A DNA stretch of 64,000 nt from Nigrospora sphaerica (Eukaryota; Ascomycota; Sordariomycetes; Amphisphaeriales; Apiosporaceae): positions 1,798,001-1,862,000 of the forward strand of contig JAGVVL010000017.1 of the NCBI GenBank assembly GCA_018287875.1, written 5' to 3'. The notes below the pieces were generated by a model that was given only the letters and a program-made list of their open reading frames with translations, was not told where the DNA came from and searched no databases. Below, piece by piece: positions 1 to 11,699 of this stretch (its first letter is position 1; every line of letters begins with the position of its first letter). A program made the translations under genes and the position numbers.

Positions 1-150
1 TATATCGCCTCCTCCGACAGGCATAGAGTCGGCCGAAAAGTTGGCGCCCGGGCTGTCCCACACCACGTCATAGGACGAAGGGAGAGTGATGGCAGCCGTC
101 GGGGCGACGAGCGCCAGCAGGAGCAGGGGCACCCGCAGTAACGAGGCCAT
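1..150 (-). CDS. Secreted DUF5703 / GH95-like protein, N-terminal fragment
   Basis: Only the first 50 codons lie in the window; the gene continues past position 1. The ATG is at 150..148. Residues 1-20 form a clear signal peptide: MASLLR, a leucine-rich hydrophobic core, then a small-residue cleavage region (APTAA). The mature part contains WDSPGANFSADSMPVGGGD, which resembles the start of DUF5703 proteins (WDSP...SMP.GNGD). These are large secreted fungal and bacterial proteins related to glycoside hydrolase family 95, with a presumed role in polysaccharide breakdown that is inferred from the family. No catalytic residue lies in this fragment. An unrelated secreted hydrolase with a similar N-terminus cannot be excluded. 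Confidence 0.62.
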   Translation of the reverse strand, partial: MASLLRVPLLLLALVAPTAAITLPSSYDVVWDSPGANFSADSMPVGGGDI

Positions 151-903
151 GGTCACAGGTAGGTCTTGGCCGATGAGAGGTAGCCAGCTGCGGCGGACAG
201 TCCAGCCACGGTAGCTGCGGAGGTACCAAAGCTCTTATACACCGCCAGAAGCATGACATCGTGACGTGCGGGGACCGCAAGGGGCCAGGGTGATGAACAC
301 AGCATGAGAGCTACGATAGCTGGACTGTCGTTATTGCTACGGCCATTTCCGGCTCGCTGCCGGGGGCCAAGGCGGGCTTCCTGGCCTGTTTTCGGCTGGT
401 TCGCCGGCGTGTCTCCAGGTCCAGGGTATCTCGGATGCGCGCTCCCACGAGCGCCGAGATAGAGGTGAGCATGGCTAATCCAAATCAAGAATGAACACCA
501 ACTGCCTCCACTCTTTACCCCGCGGGGAACCACAACACTCGCATCGAGTATGTTGCCCATGGTGACCCGGGCATCTTGGAAGTCCTTGGCACATGATGCT
601 CGTTCATTTGGGCACTGTAGCCGGTACTCGCTCGAGGGGCTAGGAAGCTCAGCGGCATCAATGCTGCGTCAGTGGCGATAGACAAAAATCCATCAGCTTC
701 AAGCCTTTACTTGAAATACGCCACCAGCCTTCTCTCGGCATAGCCTTAGGTGGGGGGAAACGAACTGCATATGCCACTGTCTATTCTGACCCCCCCCCCC
801 CCCCCCCGTTCCTCCAAGATGACACAAACCGACTTGGAAAGGAAGAAAGCGAGCAAGAAGGGGCGGGTATCGAAGCAGGGTGGACGGGCCGCGCATCCCG
901 AAA
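151..903. other. Intergenic: promoter of the DUF5703 gene and 3' flank of the Smr gene
   Basis: No gene is supported here. The part next to 151 should hold the promoter and leader of the leftward DUF5703 gene. The part next to 903 should hold the 3' UTR of the leftward CUE/Smr gene and includes an 18-base C run at 790..807. Open frames in this stretch have no recognisable domain. Confidence 0.6.
790..807. repeat. Poly-C tract, 18 bases
   Basis: An uninterrupted run of 18 C lies about 100 bp downstream of the CUE/Smr stop codon, so it reads as poly-G in that gene's putative 3' UTR. It is the longest of seven G/C homopolymers of at least 11 bases in the window. Confidence 0.95.
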
Positions 904-2610
904 TCAGCGCTTTCTTCCAGTGACCAGAAATCTTCCAGTGAGGACTTCGACACGCCAGCCATCGGCAACGAGTGCCTTACACACGTTACTCCGGAGACGG
1001 GACCTGCCATCTGCACTATGACGGCCGATTCCAGTCACCACGGTAAACCCATCCCTCGCCTTGCGTACTCTCTCTTCCCCCAGGCTGTTCCACCATGACC
1101 AGACACGGCTCAGGGCAATGTTGACACCATCTTGGACCGTCACTCCGTGGAGGTCGATTTGATCCTTCGTGCTGGTCTGGTCGACGCGGTATTCCGCCTC
1201 GGCGCTCAGGGCTTGGCGGTGGGCTCTGGCCTCTTCCCGGGCTCGTTCAGAATAGAACCCCATTGCCTGCCTGAACAAGGGATCTGACCGACCCCTCCTG
1301 GAGGCCGCAGCGGCTGAGCTATACGCATGGTCCCTCAAAGCGGCCGAGTTGGTGGTTTGCGTTATGGCCGACTTCAGGTTGGTAGGTGGATTCCAGGCGA
1401 GAACCTTGCCGCTGGCTACAACCGACTGGCTTGCTTGTGCTGCAGGTTTGGCTCTCAAGGTACCTGCTGTGTCGCTCGAGACGAGTTCATCATCTGCCAG
1501 CGACGACGCAACGTTGTAGGGGATGTCAAATTTCAGATACGTGGGCTTCTCGTAGTAATCACCCAGGATCTTGACGATGTCCCCGGCATGGTCTCGATGA
1601 GCAGTCATTTCCAAAACAGAAAGGATGTGTTCTCGTGGCACCCAAGGAAAGGTTTTCGTCAGTTCCTCCTGGGCGCTCAGAAGTCTCGCCGAGAGCTGGA
1701 CCTCGTAGCCAACACTGTTATAGTTGGCTATAACCTGAACGATGGCCGCCCCCATGGACGCACCATGCTGGTGGTAGATGGACGATGCCTCAGCCTCGGG
1801 CAGATTTAAGCGCTCAGCCAGGTAGGCCACATTCCCTTAGCCTGCCGGTTAGCCGCGTCGGTAAGGATGGAAGAGAGTATGGAAGATGAGCGTACGTCGA
1901 TTGGTTTCGTCTATTGAGCCCAGGTCCCCGGGTGCATCAGTGGGGACCGGGCTCTTTGGTTCAGGAGAACGGACAGCGGGCTTCTTCTTCTTCTTGCCCT
2001 TTTTCTTTTTGGTGGTGGCGGCATCATCTGCGACATAGAATGCGTCGACACCCTTGACTCGTTCGCCGGATTCTTCCAACAGGGAGAGGTTCAGAAGCTC
2101 GCTGATGGCAAGATCAGCGTCGCCCTTGGCCTTCTTGAGCGTGAGCTTGATGTCAACAGGCTTGAGGGTGGTGAACATGTTCAACAATTGCGTCTCCTTC
2201 TGCTCCTCGGTCATGTCGTCGAATATGGCGCCATGAGCCACATCGGACTCCTGGGCGGAGTTCCTGGACGAGGCAGAAAACAAGCTCTGGGATTGTGAGC
2301 TTTCGGTGGTTGTGGTTTGGCCGTCATTGCTTCTGAGGTCGGAGTCTGGGGCAGCGGGCGACGGGGTCTCGTCTCCGCTGTCCAAGTTGAGTTTGGTAAT
2401 GTCGACAACGCTGTCGGCGCCGATGCCGCTTGGGTTGAAGCCCGTGGCCTCCTCGATTTCCACTGTCTGCGATATGGCCACAAGGACGTCCTTCGCGTCG
2501 GCGAAGCCGCGCGGACCCGTCAGATCATAGTCGCTGCATATTGACAGGATCGTCGCCTCGTCAAGGAGCGAACAGAACTCGGCGACCAACGTGTCTGTCG
2601 GTCCTCCCAT
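904..2610 (-). CDS. CUE-like, DUF1771 and Smr domain protein (Cue2-like endonuclease candidate)
   Basis: Complement of join(904..1835, 1896..2610), 548 aa. The 60-bp intron starts GTACGC and ends CTAAG, joining ...DETNR to RNVAYL. The first in-frame ATG is at 2610; the frame extends 15 bases further only through a GTG. Two short helical CUE-like segments are seen (about residues 138-180 and 293-330), separated by a lysine-rich linker near 200-210. A DUF1771 segment follows (about 423-458), then a C-terminal Smr domain (about 463-548) with DLHG and TGIGRHS...GRSRLR. These are the DxH and TGxGxHS signatures of Smr nucleases. Yeast Cue2 and animal N4BP2/NONU-1 share this type of layout and cleave mRNA at stalled or collided ribosomes in no-go decay. 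The same role here is inferred from domain order. Both signature motifs are intact, so activity is plausible. Confidence 0.88.
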
Positions 2611-4543
2611 ATCGCCCACCCACACGCGGCAGAATAATGTACAAATTCACTCAAAAGGGAGCCAAAGCAAGCGCTACAGTGTGTTTCCTCATTCGATACC
2701 GGTGAAGGGACGTGGGCATGGGTACACAAGTCGGCATGATTGAACAGAAGGGGGGAAGACAGGGAAGATGTATGGTGACGACTGAATCGGCGCCCAGGTC
2801 CTTGGTGGGTGCGGTGGTGAAGCGATGCGCAATCCCCGTTTGTGTGGACTCGTCAGTTCGGCTGGTTTGGTCTGGTCTGTTGGTCCACTTCAATGCAATT
2901 CGCCTCGGCAACTAAGGTGGTAGGTAGCAGTAAATAGTGAGTCCGTCGGGGGAAGACGGAAATCTGCTCAGGTCAGGCTGTAACAAACAAAACGAGGGAC
3001 GGGTCAGAGAAAAGCCATACGTCAGTGTGTAAGTACGCGTACCGACTAGACCTCCCATATTTCTTACCTTTTTCCGGGTGCGGCATGTTATCCGCGTGGC
3101 TTTCAGTGCACAAACACCCGCGCGTCGGGATCGTCGGGTGACTGCAGATTTCCAATTAACCTCTGGCGGTCCCGTCAGCTGGCCAGTCCTGGTACAGGTG
3201 CTGTGGTGCTGGCACGGGTGCCGTAGTGCTGGCTGGCACTGGTGCTGTAGTGCTGGAGCGGCTACCGCCTGCAACATACCCCTCCACCTGACCTGCGATT
3301 TGGGGGCCACGAGGCGATGGGCACGCCCGCCAGGAGGTCGGTAATACCTGTGCCTCGATATCAAGCGAGCAGGGGCCAATTCTAGGATACTTCCTTGTCC
3401 GTCAGCCTTATCCCGAGGTGTTCCCAGCCGCAGACTACTGCAGTTTCTGTTCCAGGTGTCCCCTCGGTAGGTTACTAGATGCCGTGGGATCCAGGTATAC
3501 ACCCAAAACTTAGAAGCGCCGCAAGCGATAGGGCCAGCTTCAAGGCATCATCATACCCACCCGGCACTCGGATGGGCGAGTCATCACTTCAGCCCCCCAG
3601 CCGCCCGTCATCACTTGCTTTTGCGGCCGGGGACTAGTAGCCGTCGGATGGGACTTCAAGGTTTGTTTTTCTTTCGGTACGAGCAAACGGTCAAGGAGGG
3701 TCGCCCTGCCTCTTCTTCCTGCATCAAGCACCGGATAGCTGTGACAAACCAGCTCAGAAGCATCTGGCATGACTCCTAAAGTCGACATATGTAGGGGATC
3801 AACCGTCCCAAAAAGCGTGTGGTAGGCGGGTAGCGTTTGGCTCCCTCATTTCGATGCCCGAGATCTTGGGCAGTTTGGTCACTGCCCCCTTACCCAATGT
3901 ACATAAAGTGACGGCGTGCTGATATGGCAAGAGAATTCCATACGACAAGTCGTGTACATTAAAAAATGGGAAATCCAACACAAACAAATGGAAATGGCGT
4001 ATGGAGCAGCGATACCTATCCGTGAAGATTCGTTCCCTCCTTTACGAACCGGGCTACGTTACCTCGTAGAATCCAAGTGTGATATCCAACCTGCGACACA
4101 CATCCACCCAGGTCTATAAACATCATATCTGAGGAGGGAAAAACACATTACTTCAGTTGGCAACTCGCCGGCTTCCGGCGGCCTCAGGAACCACACCTCA
4201 GGAATCACAACGAATTGCTCAATTACAGCAAACTTGGAACTAGAGAGAGAACGAAACCCCCATGTGCACAGACAAGCCCAACATATTCTGCAAGAACTCC
4301 CATCAACACCAATTGGCGGCGCATCCAATGCTGCCGCTTTTGCACCGTACCATCTCGCCGTTGGCAATGTGCCTACCATCAACCTGGCGTGGCGGGGCAC
4401 ACCCGGCCGCTTCGTTACCCCTACAACGCCGTCCAAACCTTTTGACATGGGAAATTGACCCGACCCCTCCCAGCATGTTGCGTTCCACCAAGTTCATTCC
4501 TCGATCAAAAGACAAACACACGACACTCAACGGGCTGGTCCGA
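2611..4543. other. Intergenic: Smr-gene promoter and AP-1 3' flank
   Basis: I see no credible gene in this 1.9 kb. It must contain the promoter of the leftward CUE/Smr gene (near 2611) and the 3' UTR of the leftward AP-1 gene (near 4543). The frame at 2912..3502 (minus) is arginine-rich, has no domain and uses no codon pattern like its neighbours. A short imperfect tandem repeat lies at 3197..3256. Confidence 0.6.
3197..3256. repeat. Imperfect GGTGCTGTAGTGCTGGC tandem repeat
   Basis: About three diverged copies of a 16-25 bp unit built on GGTGC(T/C)GT(A/G)GTGCTGGC are visible. The tract lies outside any gene I recognise. Confidence 0.7.
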
Positions 4544-6427
4544 TTAGGCCCGGTGATCGGGGCAACCTTCTCCGCCCAGGTGTTTCTGCATGACAGCCTT
4601 GAAGTCCGACTCGTCCACGACGGCACCACTGCCGCCGCACTTGGCCTTCTTTTGAAGATCCGAACAGAGACCGTCGAGATCGATGTCTCCGGCCTGAACC
4701 TTGGGGCAGGTTTGAAGTTTTTCCCTGTGCTGTATTAATCACCGTCGCAAGCCCAATCCAGCCAATGTACACATACCAAATGTTGTTGCAGGTGAGAAGT
4801 TTGCCATTCAAGTTCGTGAAAACATTGTCATCGCTCTCCTTTTGGGCGTCGATCTCGGCGCAAATGTCCTTCTTCGCAACGGGCGGGACGGCAGGAATAT
4901 TGTAAGGCGTGAGGAAGTCGGCATCAAAGGCGTCGTTGAAGAAACTATCGTCAAAGCCTGCCGTGGCCAGTATGTTGTCCTGAGGTTCACGGTAGCCACC
5001 GAATAACTGAGGGTCGAACTGGCCACCGTTTTGGCTTGCGAGCCAATCGATGCTGTCAAAATCAAACGATCCGTTGAAGTTGCCCAAACCTGCACCTGAA
5101 TGAATATAATGTCCCAATTTGGCGAGAGGGCGGAAAGGCCACTCACCGTCCGCATTGCCTGCAGTCAGGCCAGATTGCTCCTCGCCGATGGTCGTCAGTG
5201 TATCCACCGGCTTGAAGCCAAGAGGCGACTGGGTGAAGGGCTCAGGGGAAGTGCCGCAGGATGAGCTGGCACCAGCGTTAGAGTGCGAAGACGAGGGCGA
5301 GTTGGATGCGGTTCCTCCAAGGCTGAAGTTGCCCGAGTCCAAGCTGGTCCTAGATGCATTGCCGCTCATATCATACGGCGACCCGCTGAATACGCCCGGG
5401 AACTTGAACGCCGCCTCGCGAGACTGGCTGTCCGAGTGTTCACGGCCCTTGGACGAAGCAGGTGTGGCCTGATCCTGCGTCCTGTTGAGAGCACCCGACT
5501 TGTTGGTCGGTGAAACGGCCGATTGGGTGGGGTTGGAGGCTGAACCCGCTACCTGGCTGGCAACGTTGCCGAACTTGGGAAATTCAAATTGGAAGTTGAC
5601 GTCGCTCATGTTATTCACGAGAGGGGACCCAAAGGGGGGCCTTGGCGGCGCGGCGAGACGAGGGTTGTTCGCCAGCGACAATTTCTTCTTGTACTCGTTC
5701 AACTCAATCGTCATCTTCTCGATAGTGGAGCGCAGTTGTGAATTCTCGGAGCTGGTTGTCTCAGAGACCTTCTCAAGCTCCTGCACCTTGGTCTCGAGGT
5801 CCTTGAGGTGCTGTTCTTTCCGCTCGCGGAAGGCGCGCTGGGCAGCGCGGTTCTGAGCCTTTCTTTTCTGGACCTGGCTGTTAGACAGGGTACTATTGCT
5901 ACAGACAGACTGACTATCACGGCCGAAAAGGGATGTTCTGGGCCACTCACCGAGCTTGGTTCGTTCGTGAGTAGCTTACGACCAGGTTTCTTGGGAACTT
6001 TGCCATCGCTTTCGCGTCTCTTGCTGTCACCCTCTTCCTTCTCTGCCGAGTCCCCGTCTGGATGGCTTCTCTTTTCTGGGCTCTCGTTCTCCGGCGAATT
6101 GGCTTTGGAGCTACCGTCCGAAGACTTGCGCGTACTGCCCGGAAGGTCGCCGAACATCTCGCCGGACAAGTCGTTGCCAAAACCGAGGTCAAAGCTGCTG
6201 TCGTAGTCGTAGTAGTCCTGGAAAGGGCTCTCCTGGATGCCTGGCGCGCCGTTCAAGCCGGGAGCCAATGGCGACTGCGTCGTGGTGCTGGGCGACGTCG
6301 TCGAGGGGTTGTTGGGCGACGAGCCACCAGTTGGCTGGTTTGAAGTAAGCGCTCGGAACAGCAGGTTCTGCTGCTGCGGCGTGAGGATGAAGTTGGGCGG
6401 GAGCCCTTGAGTACTGGTCGGAGGCAT
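4544..6427 (-). CDS. AP1: AP-1/Yap1-type bZIP oxidative-stress transcription factor
   Basis: Complement of join(4544..4724, 4777..5095, 5147..5873, 5951..6427), 567 aa. Introns are 77, 51 and 52 bp. The N-terminus has the conserved PNF.LTPQQQNLLF block. The bZIP starts at about residue 160 with KRKAQNRAAQRAFRERK, the Pap1/Yap1 basic region, followed by a leucine zipper to about 225. The n-CRD is seen as SSSCGTSPEPFTQSP near residue 365. The c-CRD occupies about 476-567, with LLTCNNIWEKLQTCPK, DGLCSDLQKKAKC and a final EGCPDHRA. In yeast Yap1, peroxide forms disulfides between the two CRDs and masks the nuclear export signal, so the factor accumulates in the nucleus and induces antioxidant genes. 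That mechanism is family knowledge; the cysteines are seen here. The ATG at 6427 precedes the conserved block directly. The middle intron is uncertain because it is in frame and stop-free. Confidence 0.93.
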
Positions 6428-7816
6428 GGCAACGATATAAGAGCCGCGGACAGCTAGTCAAGGGGGACCAAGGAACGATGAGCGGGTATGGGCCTATCTC
6501 CCGGAGGCAGAAGGTGGTATTGGTATTCAGAACGGAGGCAAGGCTGCTACCGACAACCGGCAAACGGTGACGACACAATGCTGCAACTAGTTCCAGCGAG
6601 CAAGCCGCAGCCACGATTGCGCGCGGGGGGGTTTGACGGCTGCCGTACTGCTGAGCGAAGCTTGTATGTATGCGAGGGCTCGGCCGGACGTGACTTGACT
6701 TGGGGCTCTACGCAGAGAAGATGTCGGTCGAGAGAAAGTTGCCTCCAGGGGTCCGCAAGGAAAGATAGAGGAGTAGGGATGTGTAGCCGAAAGGGGGGTT
6801 ACGAAGGCACGGTCAAGGTGGCGGCGGCCTTTCTGCCTGGTGTGTTTCTGACGCCGACACGTCCCCGTCTCGGTGTATGGGAAAGGCTGGCACTGGCTGG
6901 AGGACCCGGGTACTAAGACGTACACCGTTACAGGCCAGGGCAGCGGGGGTGTTCTGATCAAGAGGTAGAGCGTACGACAGCGTGGATGTTACGGAACCGG
7001 CGACAGCAGTCGGCAGACTACCAGGGAGAAGTCCAGAGAGGGGACCAGAAGGCGAAAGAGGGTGGGTTCTGATTTCTAAGCGATGTGCATCACGGCCAGT
7101 AATAAAGTGGCAGAAGGCTGGGCCCAGCGGCGCAAAGCGCAGCCGTTACCTTTCCCCTCCTGGCTAGCAAGACATGCCATTGGCCACACATCCCAACGAT
7201 AAGATACGAATTGTGGGACCATGAGTGCACGCCGTTTCCGGTTATGAACCCTCCGCTTGCCCGCCGTTTGTCAACTGCGCCCTTTGGGCTTGGAGTTGGT
7301 GGTTCACAGGGCTGTGAAAGCGGGAGGGCCTGGGGTCACCTGGGTCTCGGACACATGAATGAAGCGAATCCCGACGATCTGTCTGTAGTTTTGGCCTCTG
7401 CAGCACCACGTCCGTTCCCACAGTCAACCCGGACATAGCAGCAGGCGGATACTTTGTATTACTCCGTCGGCTCCGTAGGCTCTCAAGTATGGACGCCTCG
7501 AGGTGGCACGACCAACCGATATACCAGGCCTGCCTGGGCTTTCTCCAGTCCCTGGAATCTAGCCCCAGCCGGGCGCACACGCCATCCCCTCCTCGCTGCA
7601 CCGTCCTGTACGGAGGAGTAACCCCAGCCGGTATTGTACGTACATCAGCTGATGTGTGCGCCCTGCAGAGATCGGTCTGGAACGGAACCCAGGCATTTCG
7701 CCCAGTGCTATTCGCCTCGGCACCTTGTGTGTGGACAGTGGCGAGAATGTGGCTCTCCAACGAGGCCCGTTGGATGAGCATCCCTCCTTACCAAGCCCAC
7801 TGAGTGGCATCCCATA

Positions 7817-7831
7817 GATATATATATATAC
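7817..7831. repeat. TA dinucleotide run
   Basis: A short AT-alternating tract (GATATATATATATAC) lies in the divergent AP-1/BSD intergenic region. It is AT-rich against a GC-rich background and could act as an easily melted site or simply be a microsatellite. Confidence 0.8.
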
Positions 7832-8240
7832 ATCCAAGATCCGCAGAGATTTTTTTCTCACATTGTGGCTCAGCGCACTTGTTGACCCGAACCCCCTCTG
7901 TCCCTCTGGGCTCGTTGGCGGGGGTCATGCAAGCCTACGTGGAAGGAGGAGGCCTTTTCAGGGTCGGCACTGCGGGCCGCTCAGTAATGACTCACCCGAC
8001 CGGGCATCCATTAGTGCTTACAGGCTGGGGGGGTGCCCAGCGACTGAGATCAGCAGGTCTATGCCTCGAACAACATGACCCTGGATTTTATCAGATTGCT
8101 ACGCATTGCACTGTATACAAAGTACCCAGTCAAAACGAGGAACCCCCTAGCGTGTATCCCTCCACCACTTAGCCCGCCTACTATCCAATTCAAAATACTT
8201 ACGGGTGACTCCCTCACTTGGGAGGGGGACTTAGTAGTGG

Positions 8241-8257
8241 TACGGAGTACGGAGTAC
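8241..8257. repeat. Tandem TACGGAG element
   Basis: TACGGAGTACGGAGTAC is two copies of a 7-bp unit plus TAC. Single TACGGAGTA copies recur at about 32073 and 32678. All are intergenic. Confidence 0.75.
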
Positions 8258-10098
8258 ATCGTATCAAGTCCGTGGTGTCCCTTCCGGCTCTCGGGCTTAT
8301 GGCCCGGTTTATTCCCGGTTCTATGCGCCGACATCAAGCAAATCGGCTTGGCTGGCAGTCCCAGCTGCCAAGTTCTTTCCGACTGCAAGGCACGCGGGCG
8401 CGGGAGTGGGGGATTGGGTAGATTGGGTTCCTATAGACATCGATGTGCACGGATATTGGTAGGAAGGACCTCGGCCCTAACCTTATATTCCGGGTCGCAG
8501 CATAGCGAGATCTATATTTTGGGCTTCTACTGTGTAAAGGTGCTGCTGGTTTTGGTATTACTGGAAAGGCGATGTTTTCGTGCCTTGGGTCCTTTACCCC
8601 TTCCTTTACCTTTACTGAGGGACGCGCATGCACACAGACACATGCGCGCACACAATTACCGGCATGGGAACTGCTGACACTGCCGTGCCGTGTAACGCAG
8701 AGAGCGGCGAGAAGGTGGGGAGATCATGGAACTATGGGGCTTTCCCACGGTTAGGGGTTGGTTGCCTTCCATGGTTCCGTGTGGGCTCTCTAGGCCCAAT
8801 GTGTCTGTCTACTGAGTACCAGCGGACAGTAGGGTACGCCTAACACCACCTCATCAACTTATCGGAGACCTGGAACTTCAGTTTCTCTCCTGGCTGCCCA
8901 GGCATGGTATTCTTTGATGTGACAAATTAGGGTCGCATACGCCGAATACTCGCGTGTCGCAAGTTCTTCAAATGCCGTGAATCGATTGCCTCCAGCTGCG
9001 AACTGGAGAGAAAAACCACCAACCCTCCATATCCCACTTATCTACGGCTTAGCTTCACCGCATCAAGTAAATCCTTACTTGACTTCCATGCTTACCTACC
9101 CTCCTCACCTACCTTACGTACCTGAGTGCTTCAGCCATCAGGGAACGAACGGCAACCGTTATCTATTGAGTATTGCATGTTTGAACGTACATCCAAGCGG
9201 TGTCTACACACTTATGCGAGTATTTACCTTGGGTGGTGGGCGCGTATTTTAGGTATGTAGTTGACGAAGTGATTCGCTCGTACAAAAACCGGAGGTAGTG
9301 GCATTATGACACCGACCCAGTAGTGCCTTGACACGATTACGAAGCAACAGTACGAGGCGTTTTGGATCATGTCTAGGCACTCCTACCTAGTCTTGATGTT
9401 ACAGGCTTACTATCATGGCGATACCCACAACCATAACCGCCGCGGGATTCCCGTGTTGATTTTCGTGACGCTGAAATCTGTATGCGAGGTAGGAGTTGAA
9501 ATGGCGTTGTGCCTACCTACCTGTCCGTGCCTAGATGTTCCGGAGCTTCGACATCAGCTCACATGTTACCTGCCTCATGTATGTAATTGCGTATGTACTT
9601 ACATATCAGCACGGGCAGTTGCAGCACCTTGCACCAGACACGAATATTCTACTACACCGAATGATCACCACTGGGTACTCTTCAGGTGGCCTTGGCGTCT
9701 GTGGCATGCCATGTCATCGGTCCCTGATACCCTTGTGCCGTCCGCCCGTGGGCTGTCCCGTTCCTAGGCGTCAGGGCGTCATGCCGTAACGAACATGAAG
9801 CTAAGGTAGGTTCCCCCCGCATTTGGCATGGGGCGCAAAAGGGCCTGGCCGTTCACCACCGGATGGGCGTAAAGTGTACATGAACCGCACTCGTGCGGTT
9901 GCAAAAGCCGTCACAGTCAGGGCCCGAATCGTATTCCTCATCCATTAGCCTCCCCCGCCGCACTTGTCGACCACCATCCACGACGACGACCCCGAACGCC
10001 CCTTGTCCGTGTCCTCCCGTCGGTAGAGCCCCTGCAGCGTCCGTCCTCCTGACAGCACCTCTGTCCCGCGCCCCCGCGCGAACGAACGCGTGCCCGCC

Positions 10099-11528
10099 AT
10101 GGATTTCGCCTACGACCATATTGCCGAGGAAGCCCTGCCCAAGAACAGCGCGGGCCAGGCCTCGCAGAATACCACCCAGAAGCCTGAGCCGCAGGCCTCC
10201 TTGAACGAGGACCTCAAAGAGGCCTACCGCGCCATTTCCTCGAGTACCTGGGGTTCTACTCTTGGCGGTTTCTTTGGCAATGTCGTCAAGCAGGTACGCA
10301 CCCACCCCACGCCCATGTCTACCTTAAGGGAGCAAGCCCAGGCTTACCCCTATTTCGTTCCTGGGTCTAGGGCGAGTCGGTCTATCGCGAAGCATCACAG
10401 GAGATCGCTTCCCTTGGCGTCGATGCTGCCCGCGGTGCTGCCGATTGGCGTACCACGCTGATCAGCCGCACGCGGTCGCTATCCTTGGCGACGTCCCCGA
10501 CCATCAGCGGGGCCGGGCCCTCCTCGGCCGCCGATGCCAAAGACAACGATACCGCCACCACGCCGACGCAAACCAGAGACATGAGTATGGAGGAAGCCGC
10601 CCAGGGGTCCGAGACCCTCATCTCGCGACTGCGCTCCGAAGGCGCCAAGAGGCTGAAGGATATCCAGAAGGCCGAGGACGCCGCCGACGAGGCCCTGTTG
10701 AAGTTCGGGGCTAATCTCCGTGACTTCCTGAAGGAGGCCGTCAGTATTACCCCGGGCCCGGCCGAGGATGGGCAAAGCAACACAGTGCTCTTTGAGAGCA
10801 AGGATGCCTCCGGAAAGCGCGTTATTCACACCTCACGATACGATGCACAGCTACACGTCATTCATACCTCCATCGACAGCTTTACCAAGGACCCGGCCGG
10901 CGATGAGTTCGCCGCTTGGGCCAAGATTTTCGACGCCGAGAAAAAAACCGAGGATATCAGCAGCGATTTAGCCAAATACCCCGAGTTGAGAACAACCATG
11001 GAGAAACTCGTCCCTGATCAGGTTCCCTACGCCGACTTTTGGAAGCGCTACTACTTCCTCCGGCACAGCATTGAGACAGCCGAGGCGCGTCGTCGCGATT
11101 TGCTTAAAGGTATAGTGGGACCGAATTATTATTGAGGGTTTGAACTGGGTATACTGACCTCCTATGTAGCGGCTTCGGCGGAGGAGGAGGTTGGGTGGGA
11201 CGAGGACTCATCCTCCGAGGAAGAGTCCGAGGAGTCCGAGGACGAAGAAACCGCCCCAAGCAAACCTGCCGCCAAACCCACCGAGAAGCCAGCCCGACCC
11301 GGCTCGGCAGAGTCTTCTACAACGATTCACCCACCGCCGGGTACTACGACCAAGAAGGACTTTCTCAAGCCCTCGGAGCCCCGCAAGTCCAACGACGAGA
11401 AATCACAAGCCGACAGTGACACCAGTTATGACGTGGTCGGGGCGACGTCTGGCAATCCCAGTCAGGCGCCGAATAGCCCCAAGGAACCGCGCAAGGGTGA
11501 CGATGATAGTGACGAGGACTGGGAGTAG
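10099..11528 (+). CDS. BSD-domain protein (Dos2/BSDC1-like)
   Basis: Join(10099..10293, 10371..11109, 11170..11528), 430 aa; introns are 77 and 60 bp with clean phase 0 and phase 1 joins. The start ATG sits in GCCATGG, a good context. The N-terminal third contains SSTWGSTLGGFFG and a helical segment. The BSD domain is at about residues 247-311, where FAAWAKIFDAEKKTEDIS, YPELR and the diagnostic YADFWKRYYFLRH are seen. The C-terminal third is acidic and disordered (EEEVGWDEDSSSEEESEE) and ends DDDSDEDWE, a tail typical of BSDC1/SYAP1-type proteins. Yeast Dos2 is the likely relative. The biochemical role of this group is poorly defined, and I infer no more than a cytosolic scaffold-type protein. 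It converges on TSR2, with 171 bp between the stop codons. Confidence 0.85.
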
Positions 11529-11699
11529 GAGGGCCGAAAGCAGCTCTATTGCGGCTAACGGAGTTGCGCTTTTTCCTGGGAATTTCTGACTGGCGTCGGG
11601 AGTGATTTCGGATGGGCGAAAGAAGGTCGGATTGCGGCGTGATAGCACTGTTCATTCCTTCACGCGTAGGTAGGACGTAATTTGTATCAGAGCAGAGGT
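11529..11699. other. Tail-to-tail spacer between BSD gene and TSR2
   Basis: This 171-bp spacer must hold both 3' ends, so the two transcripts probably overlap or end within a very short interval. No other feature is seen. Confidence 0.6.

Larger units (their letters stand above)
6428..10098. other. 3.7-kb divergent intergenic region between AP-1 and BSD genes
   Basis: The two flanking genes point away from each other, so this stretch should hold both promoters and 5' leaders. No conserved protein was recognised. A 132-codon frame at 9369..9767 (plus) starts with ATG but is cysteine- and histidine-rich without a known domain. The stretch includes a TA dinucleotide run (7817..7831), a duplicated TACGGAG element (8241..8257) and clusters of CTACCTACC-like sequence near 9090-9120 and 9515. 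A long upstream region is in keeping with a stress-regulated factor such as AP-1, but no binding site was proven. Confidence 0.6.

Noticed and set aside
2912..3502. 196-codon minus-strand frame
   Set aside because: Starts without ATG support, is Arg/Thr-rich, runs across an imperfect tandem repeat and shows no family likeness.
9369..9767. ATG-started 132-codon plus-strand frame between AP-1 and BSD genes
   Set aside because: Rich in Cys, His and Tyr without pattern, no domain, no splice or codon support. Most likely chance sequence in the divergent promoter region.
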